This document shows positions 34,639 through 43,882 of a stretch of 64,000 nucleotides of DNA, one piece after another. A model generated the notes under the pieces. It saw nothing but the letters and a program-made list of their open reading frames with translations. It was not told where the DNA came from and made no database searches. The stretch's first letter is position 1. Each line of letters opens with the position of its first letter. The DNA is from Candidatus Gastranaerophilales bacterium (GTDB lineage Bacteria > Cyanobacteriota > Vampirovibrionia > Gastranaerophilales > Gastranaerophilaceae): NCBI GenBank assembly GCA_944326545.1, contig CALVEH010000005.1:78600-142599 (forward strand), given 5' to 3'. Position numbers and translations under genes: made by a program.

Positions 34639-36267
34639 ATGATAACAACTAGTAATTTAACTGTAAGATTTGGTTCACAAACTCTTTTTGAAAATATAAA
34701 TATAAAATTTGTTCCAGGACACTGTTATGGCGTAATCGGAGCAAACGGTGCCGGTAAATCTACTTTGCTAAAAGTCATTGCAGGTGATATAGAACCTACC
34801 TCAGGCGAGGTTCATATACAAAAAGGCATGAGAATTGCTGTTTTAAAACAAGACCATTTTGCTTACGATGCTTTTCCTGTTATTGATACTGTTATAATGG
34901 GGCATAAAAGACTCTATGACGTTATGAAAGAAAAAGAGGCTCTTTATGCCAAAGCTGATTTTACAGATGAAGATGGCATGAAAGTTTCTGAGTTAGAAAC
35001 AGAATTTGCAGAGCTTGATGGTTGGCAAGCAGAGTCTCAAGCTGCTACTTTATTGAGTGATTTGGGTATTGATGATGAAAAACATTATCAGTTGATGAGT
35101 GAGTTATCAGGTAGCGAAAAGGTTCGTGTATTGCTTGCTCAGGCTTTATTTGGAAATCCTGATATCTTGTTGTTAGACGAGCCGACAAACCACCTTGATA
35201 TAACAACTATTAAGTGGTTGGAGGAATTTTTAATAGATTTCCCTAATACTGTTATTGTTGTATCTCACGACAGAAACTTTTTAGATAAAGTTTGTACACA
35301 TATTGCTGATATTGATTACTGCAATATTCAGCTTTATACAGGTAACTACTCTTTCTGGGCACAAGCAAGTCAGTTGATTCAAAAACAAAAAGAAGAACAA
35401 AACAGAAAAACTGAAGAAAAAATAGAAGAGTTAAAAGCTTTTATTGCAAGGTTTAGTGCAAACGCTTCAAAAGCTGCTCAGGCTACATCGAGAAAAAATA
35501 TGCTTGATAAATTAACTCTTGAAGATATAAAACCTTCATCAAGAAAGTTTCCAAGAATAAGATTTAATTATAAAAAAATTCCGGGCAAAGATGTTTTGCA
35601 TATTGATAAGTTAAATAAATCCATTGATGGTGAATTGCTTATAAAAAACTTTTCTATGGATGTTTATCAAGGTAATAAGATTGCCTTTATAAGCCGTGAT
35701 CCTATGATTGTAACTACTTTGTTTCAGATTCTTGCAGGCGAGCTTGAGCCTGATTCAGGTAAGGTTGAATGGGGTGTAACTGCTACTCGTTCTTATTTTC
35801 CAAAGGATAATAATGCATACTTTGACACAAAAGTAAGTTTGATTGATTGGTTAAGACAATATTCTGAAGAGCAGCATATAAGCTATATCAGAGGCTACTT
35901 GGGCAGAATGCTTTTTACCGGTGAAGAATCTGAAAAAAGCGCAAATGTCTTATCAGGTGGAGAAAGAGTCAGATGTATGCTTGCAAAAATGATGGTTGCA
36001 GAGTCTAATGTATTGATTTTTGATGAACCAACAAACCACCTTGATCTAGAGTCTATTACTGCTTTGAATAACTCTTTGATTGATTTTAATGGTAGCGTTT
36101 TATTTACTTCTCAAGACCACGAATTTATCCAAACAGTTGCTGATAGAATTATTGAAATTTCTCCAAATGGTTGGATAGAATCTCATTACAAATATGAAGA
36201 ATATATGCTTAACCCTGAAATGAAAAAGAAAAGAGAACTTTTGTATAGAGATACGGTGAAAAAATAA
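34639..36267 (+). CDS. ABC-F ATPase, YbiT-like
   Basis: 542 residues. Two ABC cassettes, no membrane domain; soluble ribosome-associated family. First site: GANGAGKSTLLK, LSGSEKVRVLLAQAL, LLDEPTNHLD. Second site: the Walker A position reads FISRDPMIVTTLF and lacks the lysine, but LSGGERVRCMLAK and IFDEPTNHLD are kept. To my knowledge a degenerate second Walker A is seen in this YbiT/YkpA branch. The inter-cassette linker (LKAFIARFSANASKAAQATSR) is the usual one. Monocistronic. Confidence 0.92.
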   Translation: MITTSNLTVRFGSQTLFENINIKFVPGHCYGVIGANGAGKSTLLKVIAGDIEPTSGEVHIQKGMRIAVLKQDHFAYDAFPVIDTVIMGHKRLYDVMKEKEALYAKADFTDEDGMKVSELETEFAELDGWQAESQAATLLSDLGIDDEKHYQLMSELSGSEKVRVLLAQALFGNPDILLLDEPTNHLDITTIKWLEEFLIDFPNTVIVVSHDRNFLDKVCTHIADIDYCNIQLYTGNYSFWAQASQLIQKQKEEQNRKTEEKIEELKAFIARFSANASKAAQATSRKNMLDKLTLEDIKPSSRKFPRIRFNYKKIPGKDVLHIDKLNKSIDGELLIKNFSMDVYQGNKIAFISRDPMIVTTLFQILAGELEPDSGKVEWGVTATRSYFPKDNNAYFDTKVSLIDWLRQYSEEQHISYIRGYLGRMLFTGEESEKSANVLSGGERVRCMLAKMMVAESNVLIFDEPTNHLDLESITALNNSLIDFNGSVLFTSQDHEFIQTVADRIIEISPNGWIESHYKYEEYMLNPEMKKKRELLYRDTVKK

Positions 36268-36270
36268 AAT

Positions 36271-36300
36271 AAAAAAGACCTGATTATTTCAGGTCTTTTT
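36271..36300. terminator. Bidirectional intrinsic terminator
   Basis: AAAAAGACCTGA / TCAGGTCTTTTT stem between the convergent genes ending at 36267 and 36307. Confidence 0.9.
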
Positions 36301-36306
36301 ATTATT

Positions 36307-36837
36307 TTAGTAATCGCTTGATGAGCTTTCGTCATCATCATCAAGTGATGACAAGTCTTTTGTATATGTTGTATCAAAATCTTCAGGCAGCATATCTGTA
36401 TCAGGCCATACTGTAGATTCATCAAATCTTACAGCGTCCATGTTCTCTGCAGCTGCAAAATCTGAGTTTTGTAAATCACTTTCGTTAAATACAGCACCTG
36501 CCATATCAGCATCTGTGAAGTTGCAGTAATTTACTGTAGCGTAGCTAAAATCTGTACCGTTTAACAAAGCTCCGGAGAAATTACATTCAACAAGTGCTGA
36601 ACGAGAGAAATCTGCAGACGTTAAGTCTGTATCAGTAAAGTTCACTTCTGTAAAGTGAACATCACCAAATGAACAGCCTGACAAATCAGCATTTGTTAAG
36701 TCGATGCTTTCGAGTGTAAGGTTTGAAAAATCTAGTTCACTCAAATCTATTTCTTCATGATTTTTGCGATAGTTTTCATATTCTTTGGGGTTAGAAACTA
36801 TAAGATCAAAAATTTCATCTTTTGTATATTCTGCCAT
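36307..36837 (-). CDS. Pentapeptide-repeat protein
   Basis: 176 residues. About 16 pentapeptide repeats of A(D/N)LxG type (LSELDFSNLTLESIDL, TNADLSGCSFGD) from residue 30 to 135 form a right-handed quadrilateral beta helix. The N-terminal 28 residues are helical (MAEYTKDEIFDLIVSNPKEY) and the tail is acidic Ser/Asp-rich. Cytoplasmic; role unknown (some relatives mimic DNA or bind gyrase, but nothing here proves it). Confidence 0.85.
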   Translation of the reverse strand: MAEYTKDEIFDLIVSNPKEYENYRKNHEEIDLSELDFSNLTLESIDLTNADLSGCSFGDVHFTEVNFTDTDLTSADFSRSALVECNFSGALLNGTDFSYATVNYCNFTDADMAGAVFNESDLQNSDFAAAENMDAVRFDESTVWPDTDMLPEDFDTTYTKDLSSLDDDDESSSSDY

Positions 36838-36876
36838 TTAAAAAATCTCCTTAATAACTGATAATAATTCCCGCGT

Positions 36877-37506
36877 TTAATCTTCTATGATTCTCATCTG
36901 CATTGCAAGTAGTACTGCTTGTGTTCTGTTTTTAACTTTTAGTTTTTTGAAAATACTGTTCAAGTGGGTTTTAACAGTGACTTCTCTAACATAAAGTTTT
37001 TCAGCTATATCATTGTTACTTGCACCTTGTGATACCATTTTGAGTATTTCTTTTTCTCTTGCGGTGAGAGGTTCAATGTTGCCTTCTTTTACAAACTTCA
37101 AGTCAACGTTATTGTGTTTTTCTTTTTGCCAGTTTGAACGTCTTAAAAGAGCTTCGATTCTGGCTAGTAAGTTTGGCAGGATAAACGGTTTTACAACATA
37201 GTCGTCTGCTCCGAATTTGAGACCTGAAATTTCTTTTTGTTCTTCGTTTATAGCCGTAATCATAATTATAGGTATGTTTTCAAGCTTTTTGTTTTGACGG
37301 ATTGCCTTTAATGTCTCCCATCCGTCCATATTGGGCATCATTACATCAAGCAATACCAAGTCAAAGTCGTTGCTTTCTGATGTAAGTTTTTTTATACCCT
37401 GCAAGCCATCTTTTGCCACTTCTACTTCATATCCGTATAAAGGTAGGGCATCAGCTAAATACTTAGGGTTGTCGTCAATAATGAGAATTTTTGCTATAGC
37501 AACCAT
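36877..37506 (-). CDS. LuxR-type response regulator
   Basis: 209 residues. REC domain with acidic pair at DD (11-12), phospho-acceptor D54 in LVLLDVMMP, T/S and K near VVKPF; HTH-LuxR domain (about 140-205) with LTAREKEILKMVSQGASNNDIAEKL. The layout resembles cyanobacterial NarL/NblR-like regulators. No histidine kinase is adjacent, so it is an orphan. Divides the region from a second similar regulator at 37598. Confidence 0.93.
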   Translation of the reverse strand: MVAIAKILIIDDNPKYLADALPLYGYEVEVAKDGLQGIKKLTSESNDFDLVLLDVMMPNMDGWETLKAIRQNKKLENIPIIMITAINEEQKEISGLKFGADDYVVKPFILPNLLARIEALLRRSNWQKEKHNNVDLKFVKEGNIEPLTAREKEILKMVSQGASNNDIAEKLYVREVTVKTHLNSIFKKLKVKNRTQAVLLAMQMRIIED

Positions 37507-37597
37507 ATTTTAGTCTCTTTTATGCTACTTTAGTTGTAATTTTAATAAATAAATCCGCAATTATCAATTAATATGACAGCAAATTCATCTATTTAAC

Positions 37598-38275
37598 TTA
37601 GATTAGATTATCTTTCAGGGCTTTTATTGCTGCTTGAGTTCTGTCATTTACTGCAAGTTTTTGAAGAATATTGCAAACGTGTGCTTTTGTCGTATTTATA
37701 CTAACATCAAGTTTTTTTGCTATTTCGTTATTAGTTAAGCCTTCAACAATTAACGCTAATACTTGCTTTTCTCGCACAGTAAGGTTGTTCTCTGTACTTT
37801 TTGGCGCTTCTGAATTAGCAGATACAGGCTGCTCTTTTACTTCGTTTTCTGTTCTGCGTGCGGCATTTAGAACATATTGTGCCACTTTAGGGTCAAACCA
37901 GGCTGCTCCTTCTAATATTGATTTTGTTATATCTATAAGTTTGTCCGGTTCAATATCTTTTGTGCAATAAGCGTTTGCCCCATTTTGCAATGATTTGAGT
38001 ACATCATCTTCTTGTTCGTGAGAGGAAAGAATCACAACTTTTATCGATGGATGTTTTTCTTTGATTATTTTTGTAGCGTCTATACCGTTTATGTCAGGTA
38101 AGCCTAAGTCCATAATTACAGCGTCAATTGCTTCCTTTTGGGCTATTGATATGCCTTGTTTTGCATTAGCAGCTTCGTAAATCTTTGAGAAGTTTTTATC
38201 AGACTCAAAAGCTGTTCTTAGTCCAAATCTCGTTAGAGAATGGTCTTCTATAATTAGGATGCTGTATTTTTTCAT
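37598..38275 (-). CDS. NarL/FixJ-family response regulator
   Basis: 225 residues. REC domain with D11/D56 (AVIMDLGLP) and K near CTKD; a Glu/Pro/Ser linker; HTH-LuxR (about 155-218) LTVREKQVLALIVEGLTNNEIAKKL. More NarL-like than the preceding regulator because of its DLGLPDINGIDAT loop. No cognate kinase nearby. It begins eight bases after the stop of the exported TPR gene at 38284. Confidence 0.93.
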   Translation of the reverse strand: MKKYSILIIEDHSLTRFGLRTAFESDKNFSKIYEAANAKQGISIAQKEAIDAVIMDLGLPDINGIDATKIIKEKHPSIKVVILSSHEQEDDVLKSLQNGANAYCTKDIEPDKLIDITKSILEGAAWFDPKVAQYVLNAARRTENEVKEQPVSANSEAPKSTENNLTVREKQVLALIVEGLTNNEIAKKLDVSINTTKAHVCNILQKLAVNDRTQAAIKALKDNLI

Positions 38276-38283
38276 AATTTTCC

Positions 38284-39882
38284 TTACAATTGTGAACGCA
38301 TTTCAAGGTTTGCTTGTTCATTTAGCGGATCAAGCTCTAATGCTTTTTTAAAGTCTTTTTGTGCTGCATCAACGTGTCCTGCTTTTTTATTTATCAAGCC
38401 GTTGTAATAATAATAGTTGCTGTTTTTGCTGTCGATATATTTTACCGGTTTTAGGTAAGTTCTGGCAAGTTCAAGACGGTTGTTTTTTATTGCTATATCC
38501 GCTAAGCCTAACCAAGCATTAGTCATCAAAGGATCGAGTGATACTGCTTTTTTTAGGTACTGAATGTTTTTTATATCGTCAATTTTGGATGCAATGTAGT
38601 AAATATTTGCGTCAGTTGTTCCTTTTTCAAATACTTTGTTTGCATATTCAACCGATTTGTCACTCATATCAAGCATTTTGTAACACAAAGATGCTTTAAT
38701 CATTGCTTCTTTGTTCTTTTTGTCTTTTTTAGCTGCTTTTAAGAAATAATCGAGCGCATTTTTGTAATCTTTTTTGAAAAGATACATTTCTGCTATACCC
38801 ATAATTGTTGGTGTATAGTTCTTTTTGATTTTATAAGCTTTTTCGTATAGCTCCATGGAATCAGCCAAGTTGTTTTGTTTAAAATAAATTTCTGCAAGCA
38901 TTGTCATCGACTTGTAGTCTTTTGGATCTGCGCTGATGTTTTGGTTTAGTTCTTTAATAGCTCTTGGTGTATCTCCTGCTTTTTCAAAATATTTTGCAAG
39001 ATACAAGGCTGACAAGTTTCTGTCTTTTGTCGCTTTTGCAAGAGTGTAGTAGTACAAGCCTTCTAAATCTTTTTTGTAGTCAAGAATATTTATATCTTGA
39101 GACAAAAGGTTTTCCATTATTTTTACAGAATCTGAAAGTTTATTAGTTTCACAGAATATTTGAGCCTTGTATTTTTGATAATTTATGTTGTCAGGGCTGA
39201 TAGATATAGCCTTGTTGATTTCATTAATGGCTTTCCCGTATTCTTTAGTATTGTAGTATGCCTGAGAAAGTATGTAGTGAGCGTAATCTGATCTTTTTAA
39301 ATTATCAGGAAGCCTGTTCATATCTCTTGCAACTTCAAACGCAAGGTTGTTGTAGTAAATTTCTGTGTAATTTTGTGCGAGTTTAATCTCGTCATCATAA
39401 GAAAGAACAACCATTGGGAATAATTTTGATTTAATTAACTGAATTTGGTGGTTGTATGTTTCTCTGTCTTGAATGTTGTTTATAGCCTCTTGTGCAAGAG
39501 AGAACAAACCTATGTTTGCAAACTTATAAGCAAATCCTATGTTTGCAAAGTCATTGTTAGATGTTTTTTGCAAGATAAGCTTGTAGTCTTTGTATGCAGA
39601 TGTTATATTACCTTGAGAAAATTTTTCGTTTGCTTCAGCATATTTTTTTGCGTAGTCTATTTCGCTAACAGAAGCTGCATTTAAATTGTCAGTTCCTTGC
39701 GCGTATGTTAACAACCTCAAAAAATCGTTTGTAAGTTGATTATTTTTTATCAACTTTAAATTTTCCATATTAAAAGTTGATATTGGTGTTCTTACAATAT
39801 TTTTATTTATATCTTTTGCATAGCACATTCCTGAGGTTGCGCTAGCCATTATGATTGCTGATACTATAAATTTTCTAATCAT
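38284..39882 (-). CDS. Exported TPR protein
   Basis: 532 residues. N-terminal signal peptide (MIRKFIVSAIIMASATSGMCYA, cut near YA-KD) followed by about a dozen TPR units from residue 80 to the end (for example AYKDYKLILQKTSNNDFANIG, and ALDYFLKAAKKDKKNKEA). Probably periplasmic or outer-membrane-facing scaffold. Same strand and tightly spaced with the response regulator (37598) and GAF/HD-GYP gene (39904), suggesting one signalling/surface operon. Confidence 0.86.
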   Translation of the reverse strand: MIRKFIVSAIIMASATSGMCYAKDINKNIVRTPISTFNMENLKLIKNNQLTNDFLRLLTYAQGTDNLNAASVSEIDYAKKYAEANEKFSQGNITSAYKDYKLILQKTSNNDFANIGFAYKFANIGLFSLAQEAINNIQDRETYNHQIQLIKSKLFPMVVLSYDDEIKLAQNYTEIYYNNLAFEVARDMNRLPDNLKRSDYAHYILSQAYYNTKEYGKAINEINKAISISPDNINYQKYKAQIFCETNKLSDSVKIMENLLSQDINILDYKKDLEGLYYYTLAKATKDRNLSALYLAKYFEKAGDTPRAIKELNQNISADPKDYKSMTMLAEIYFKQNNLADSMELYEKAYKIKKNYTPTIMGIAEMYLFKKDYKNALDYFLKAAKKDKKNKEAMIKASLCYKMLDMSDKSVEYANKVFEKGTTDANIYYIASKIDDIKNIQYLKKAVSLDPLMTNAWLGLADIAIKNNRLELARTYLKPVKYIDSKNSNYYYYNGLINKKAGHVDAAQKDFKKALELDPLNEQANLEMRSQL

Positions 39883-39903
39883 ATACCTTCCCTGGTCTGT
39901 TTA

Positions 39904-41658
39904 TTATTTGCCTGCTTTACAATTGTAGTATGTGTTGAACAATTCAATCAATACTTTATCTGCTTCTGTATATTCTTCTTCATTTTTCATCAATAAGTCG
40001 AAGAGATAATCTACGTCATATTTATCAAGAAGTTCTCTGTCTTTTTTGTCATATAAAACAGAATCAACCTCACTTAAAAATACGTCAACAAGTCTGTCTA
40101 ATTTTATTTTGAAAAATGCGTCAACAATATCTCCGTCAAAGTGTTTCCAAGCACCTGATTTTATTATATCAAGTGCATTTTTAATCGGCATTTTGTCACG
40201 ATAGTGTCTTTTTGATGTAATAGCGTCAAAAACATCGCTTACTGCAAGGATTCTGCCACCTAGAGGTATTTCTTCTCCTTTTAGCTTTCTGAAATAGCCT
40301 GTGCCATCGTATTTTTCGTGGTGGCTTGATGCAATTTCAGCTACTTCTTTAAACTCTTCTGAGATATATACCCTGTTAAGTATGTCATAAGTGATTTTTA
40401 CGTGTTCTTGAATATGTTTGTACTCGTCATCTGTGAGCTTTCCGTCTTTTTGTAAGACAGCATCTCTGATACCGATTTTACCTATATCGTGAAGAATGGC
40501 TGCGTGTATGATATTTGCTGTCGCTTTTTCATTAAGCTTCATAACTTCACAAATAAGCTCTGAGTACATTTTTACGCGGTTTGAGTGACCTGCTGTTATT
40601 TTGTCTCTTGCATCGATTGAGGCTGCAAGTGTATCGACGAAGTTTTTAAATAATTCTTTTTGTTTGTCTATCATTAATTGTTGGGATTCAAACAACTTTG
40701 CGTTTTCAATTGCGATGCCTGCACTTGAGCCTATTGCGATAAGAATTTCTTCGTCTTCTTTAGTAAATACAGCATCATTATTTTTGTTCAATACCTGAAA
40801 CACGCCTAAAATCTCGTGTTTCATATTCCATATAGGCATACATAGTATTGTTTTTGTTCTGTAACCGGTTTCTTTGTCTATATCTTGATTAAAACGATCG
40901 TCTTTGTAAGCATCTTCGATATTTATTATTTCACCCATTTGTGCTACATACCCTGCCAACCCTTTGTCAGCTGGAAATCTGAGCTCTTGAGTACCCATAC
41001 CGAGTGCGACTTTTGAAACAAGCTCATTTCTTTCTTTATCTAAAAGAAAAACGGTGCATCTGTCTGCATCCAGAACTTTTTTGATTTCTTCTGCCACTGT
41101 TTTTAAAAGATGTTCAAGACTTGTTTCTGCAGCCAGCGTTCTTGCTACGTTAAGTAGAGCAACAATTGGTTTTTCTGCATTGTTAGCTGAATCAGAACCT
41201 TCTTCTTGTACATTGAGTTTTTCAATTTGAGTAATTAAATTGCTTACTTTGGTTTCTATTATGGCATTATCTGATTTTATGCTATTTGCCTGTCTTAGGA
41301 CATTTATGGACATTGCATAATTTTTTTCGGCGTTATAGATATATCCCCAGCAATATAAATTTGTTTTAATCGCATTTTTGTTGTGTGAATTTTCTGCTAA
41401 AAATCTTGCATCTTCAAGCATATTCAGCGCTATTTTATAGTTGCTTTTGTCTGCTTTGTATTTAAGTACTGCAAGCAAAGATAGATTTTGAGCAATGAAT
41501 TCATAAGATTTATTAAGTAAAAATGTGTTATGAATCATTTCAGCTTTTGGAATTAGAGAAGAAATTGCCGCTGTATCTAATGTCTTAAATATTGTAAACA
41601 TTGTGTTTTGAGCGTTGTTCAAGTCTTCTACACAAACAGATTTTATAAACTCTTCCAT
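39904..41658 (-). CDS. GAF/HD-GYP signalling phosphodiesterase
   Basis: 584 residues. TPR-like or helical N-terminal region (1-155), GAF domain (about 165-320, EEIKKVLDADRCTVFLLD), HD-GYP domain (about 335-510): HAAILHDIGKIGIRD and HHEKYDGTGYFRKLKGEEIP, ILAVSDVFDAI. HD-GYP proteins hydrolyse cyclic di-GMP or related dinucleotides in the cytoplasm. No N-terminal membrane segment. A tail of about 60 residues follows. First gene of the same-strand group running to 36877. Confidence 0.92.
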   Translation of the reverse strand: MEEFIKSVCVEDLNNAQNTMFTIFKTLDTAAISSLIPKAEMIHNTFLLNKSYEFIAQNLSLLAVLKYKADKSNYKIALNMLEDARFLAENSHNKNAIKTNLYCWGYIYNAEKNYAMSINVLRQANSIKSDNAIIETKVSNLITQIEKLNVQEEGSDSANNAEKPIVALLNVARTLAAETSLEHLLKTVAEEIKKVLDADRCTVFLLDKERNELVSKVALGMGTQELRFPADKGLAGYVAQMGEIINIEDAYKDDRFNQDIDKETGYRTKTILCMPIWNMKHEILGVFQVLNKNNDAVFTKEDEEILIAIGSSAGIAIENAKLFESQQLMIDKQKELFKNFVDTLAASIDARDKITAGHSNRVKMYSELICEVMKLNEKATANIIHAAILHDIGKIGIRDAVLQKDGKLTDDEYKHIQEHVKITYDILNRVYISEEFKEVAEIASSHHEKYDGTGYFRKLKGEEIPLGGRILAVSDVFDAITSKRHYRDKMPIKNALDIIKSGAWKHFDGDIVDAFFKIKLDRLVDVFLSEVDSVLYDKKDRELLDKYDVDYLFDLLMKNEEEYTEADKVLIELFNTYYNCKAGK

Positions 41659-41750
41659 ATTAAACCCTTAACATAATCTCTTTTTAATTATACAATATTT
41701 TCTATAATTAATAAACCGTATAGAATAAATAGGGGAATTAAGGAGTTTTT

Positions 41751-42443
41751 ATGAATAAAGTTAGTATAATTATTCCTGTTTTTAATGAAATATCAACTTT
41801 GGATAAGATACTTGAAAAGGTCGAACAAGCCTCTTTTTGTGGGTTAGAAAAAGAGATTATTCTTATTGATGATATGTCAACTGACGGGACAAGAGAACAC
41901 CTTGCTGAGTTGGAAAATAAGTATAAGGTTTTGTATCACAATTATAACAAGGGTAAGGGGGCTGCAATCAGAACAGGTCTTGAACAGGTTACAGGTGATA
42001 TTATGGTTATACAAGATGCTGATTTAGAGTATGATCCTGCTGATTATGAACCATTGGTTAAGCTTATTGTTGATGACAAAGCTGATGTTGTGTACGGTTC
42101 AAGATTAACAGGGGCAAAACCTTCTCGTTCATTTATGTTTACTCATTGGTTGGGTAATAAAGTTTTGACTTTGACAACAAATATCTTGTATGGCGCAACT
42201 TTAACAGATATGGAAACTTGTTATAAGGCATTTAGAACAAGCTTTCTTGAAGGAATACAGATTAAGTCTGACAGATTTGACTTTGAACCTGAAATTACCG
42301 CTAAGGTGTTAAAAAGAAAACCAAGACTTTATGAATTGCCTATTTCTTACTATGGACGCGATTATTCTGAAGGTAAGAAAATCACTTGGAAAGATGGTAT
42401 ACATGCGCTGTGGGCATTGTTGAGATTTAGATTTACTGATTAA
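41751..42443 (+). CDS. Family 2 glycosyltransferase (dolichyl/polyprenyl-phosphate sugar synthase type)
   Basis: 230 residues. GT-A fold: ISIIIPVFNEISTLDKIL start, IDDMSTDGTRE, VIQDADLEYDPADY (metal-binding DAD-like), then SDRFDFEPEITAKVL, typical of DPM1/DpgS-like enzymes that load hexose on a polyprenyl phosphate. No membrane helix, so soluble/peripheral. Last 11 bases overlap the convergent anti-sigma gene. Confidence 0.88.
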   Translation: MNKVSIIIPVFNEISTLDKILEKVEQASFCGLEKEIILIDDMSTDGTREHLAELENKYKVLYHNYNKGKGAAIRTGLEQVTGDIMVIQDADLEYDPADYEPLVKLIVDDKADVVYGSRLTGAKPSRSFMFTHWLGNKVLTLTTNILYGATLTDMETCYKAFRTSFLEGIQIKSDRFDFEPEITAKVLKRKPRLYELPISYYGRDYSEGKKITWKDGIHALWALLRFRFTD

Positions 42444-43122
42444 TGTCCATAGAGTTGTCATAGTTTTCAAAATCATCGATATCGGTCTCTTGTTGGGGTT
42501 CTTTATCGATGATTTGTTGTATGGTTTGTTTTATTTTCGGCTTTATAGGTTCGTCTAAAAGCTTGAATTCGTATGCGCCTACCAAAACAAGTCCTGCTAA
42601 TATTGCTATTTTAGCAGTTTTGGGGGTGAAAATTTGTTTTAGGATTACGCTGTCAAATATGCTTTGTTGGTTGCCAAGCTGTTTTATAACGGTGCGAGTA
42701 ATTTCTGATGAGGCAAGTTTTTTTGTTTTGTTAAATGAGTACCTCATATTTTTTTGTATTATATATGCGTTTTTTAAGGCTTTTTGGGCGTTTTTGGATT
42801 TCATCAGATATTTTCTGAATTCAAAGCACTCATCCGCATTTAGTTCGTTATCTATGTAAGGTGAAATTTGGCTTACGAATTTTTCGTGTTCTTTTATGCT
42901 GAAATTGTTTTTTTTCTGTTTTTGCTTAGATAGTTCTACAAATTGTTTGTAAGAATCTTGTAAGTTTTTTATGAGTGATTTCAGGTATAAATATTTCTTT
43001 CTGCAAGCAGGACAGATTGCAATGTGATCTTTTACAAAAAACATCTCATTTGCAGAAAGGTTATTATCAATATAAAGAGAAAGCATTGAGGTTACTTTTT
43101 TACAGATTACTTTATTTTCCAT
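42433..43122 (-). CDS. Membrane-bound anti-sigma factor with duplicated zinc-finger-like domain
   Basis: 229 residues. The N-terminal zf-HC2 domain (1-50) has the zinc set C7, H33, C37, C40 (in DHIAICPACRKKY). A second stretch (about 80-118, VSQISPYIDNELNADECFEFRKYL) aligns with the first domain but lacks the zinc ligands. One membrane helix (about 172-190) leads to an acidic tail. Likely holds the ECF sigma factor encoded just upstream (15 bases apart) at the membrane. Confidence 0.85.
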   Translation of the reverse strand: MENKVICKKVTSMLSLYIDNNLSANEMFFVKDHIAICPACRKKYLYLKSLIKNLQDSYKQFVELSKQKQKKNNFSIKEHEKFVSQISPYIDNELNADECFEFRKYLMKSKNAQKALKNAYIIQKNMRYSFNKTKKLASSEITRTVIKQLGNQQSIFDSVILKQIFTPKTAKIAILAGLVLVGAYEFKLLDEPIKPKIKQTIQQIIDKEPQQETDIDDFENYDNSMDINQ

Positions 43123-43137
43123 AACAACTCCGAAATT

Positions 43138-43743
43138 TTAAGCAATATAGTTTTTTAAATCTTCTTGCAATTTGTTTCTGGCTCGAGCGATACGAGATTT
43201 TACAGTCCCTACATTTGTGTTTGTGATATCGGCTATTTCTTCATAAGTTAATCCTTGGAATTCTCTCAAAACGATAGCAAGTCTGAATGAATCTGGTAGT
43301 TTGTGTATTGATTTTTCGATTATACGATTTAGTTCTGAATTTATACTTGCTTCTTCGGGGGTACATTCTTTACAAGGTACTTCTGTAATGCAAAAACGGT
43401 CTTGCTCTTCATCATTATTTTTGTCGATTGGTATTGTTTTAAGTTTTCGGTTTTTGCTTCTTATGTGGTCGTAAAAAAGTCTTGTAACTATCTGATTTAA
43501 CCAAGCTTTAAATTTGGTAGGCTCTTTCAGCTTTTTTATGTTTTTAGACATTTTAAGTAAAGCTTCTTGGGTTAAGTCCATTATGTCTTCGCAGTCGCTG
43601 CTTAGATAATAAAACGATGCGTAGATACTGTCTTGGTTCCTTTTTATAAGTTCTTCCAAAGCTTCAAAATCATCATTTTGAGCAAGAACAATAATTTCGT
43701 CCAAATTTTTATGTTTGTATCTTTTATTATCAAATAGCTTCAA
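43138..43743 (-). CDS. ECF-family RNA polymerase sigma factor
   Basis: 201 residues. Sigma-2 region (about 25-95) with DLTQEALLKMSKN and a linker with a CxxC-like Cys pair (PCKECTPEEAS), sigma-4 region (about 138-198) with LREFQGLTYEEIADITNTNVGTVKSRIARARNKL. No sigma-3. Co-transcribed with its anti-sigma. The signal is unknown. Cytoplasmic. Confidence 0.94.
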   Translation of the reverse strand: MKLFDNKRYKHKNLDEIIVLAQNDDFEALEELIKRNQDSIYASFYYLSSDCEDIMDLTQEALLKMSKNIKKLKEPTKFKAWLNQIVTRLFYDHIRSKNRKLKTIPIDKNNDEEQDRFCITEVPCKECTPEEASINSELNRIIEKSIHKLPDSFRLAIVLREFQGLTYEEIADITNTNVGTVKSRIARARNKLQEDLKNYIA

Positions 43744-43882
43744 TTTCTAAACACTCCATTTTTATACTCTTAAATTAAATGAAGGTTTGATTTATTAGTA
43801 TGCTCTTTGATTTATATACAGTCAGATAATAAAAAATATCTTGTCTGATACTCGGGGGTCAGAAGTAGTAATATGGATGTGT

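Noticed and set aside
34639..36267. Loss of Walker A lysine in the second ABC cassette as novel
   Set aside because: To my knowledge this is seen in the YbiT/YkpA branch of ABC-F proteins, so not specific to this gene.
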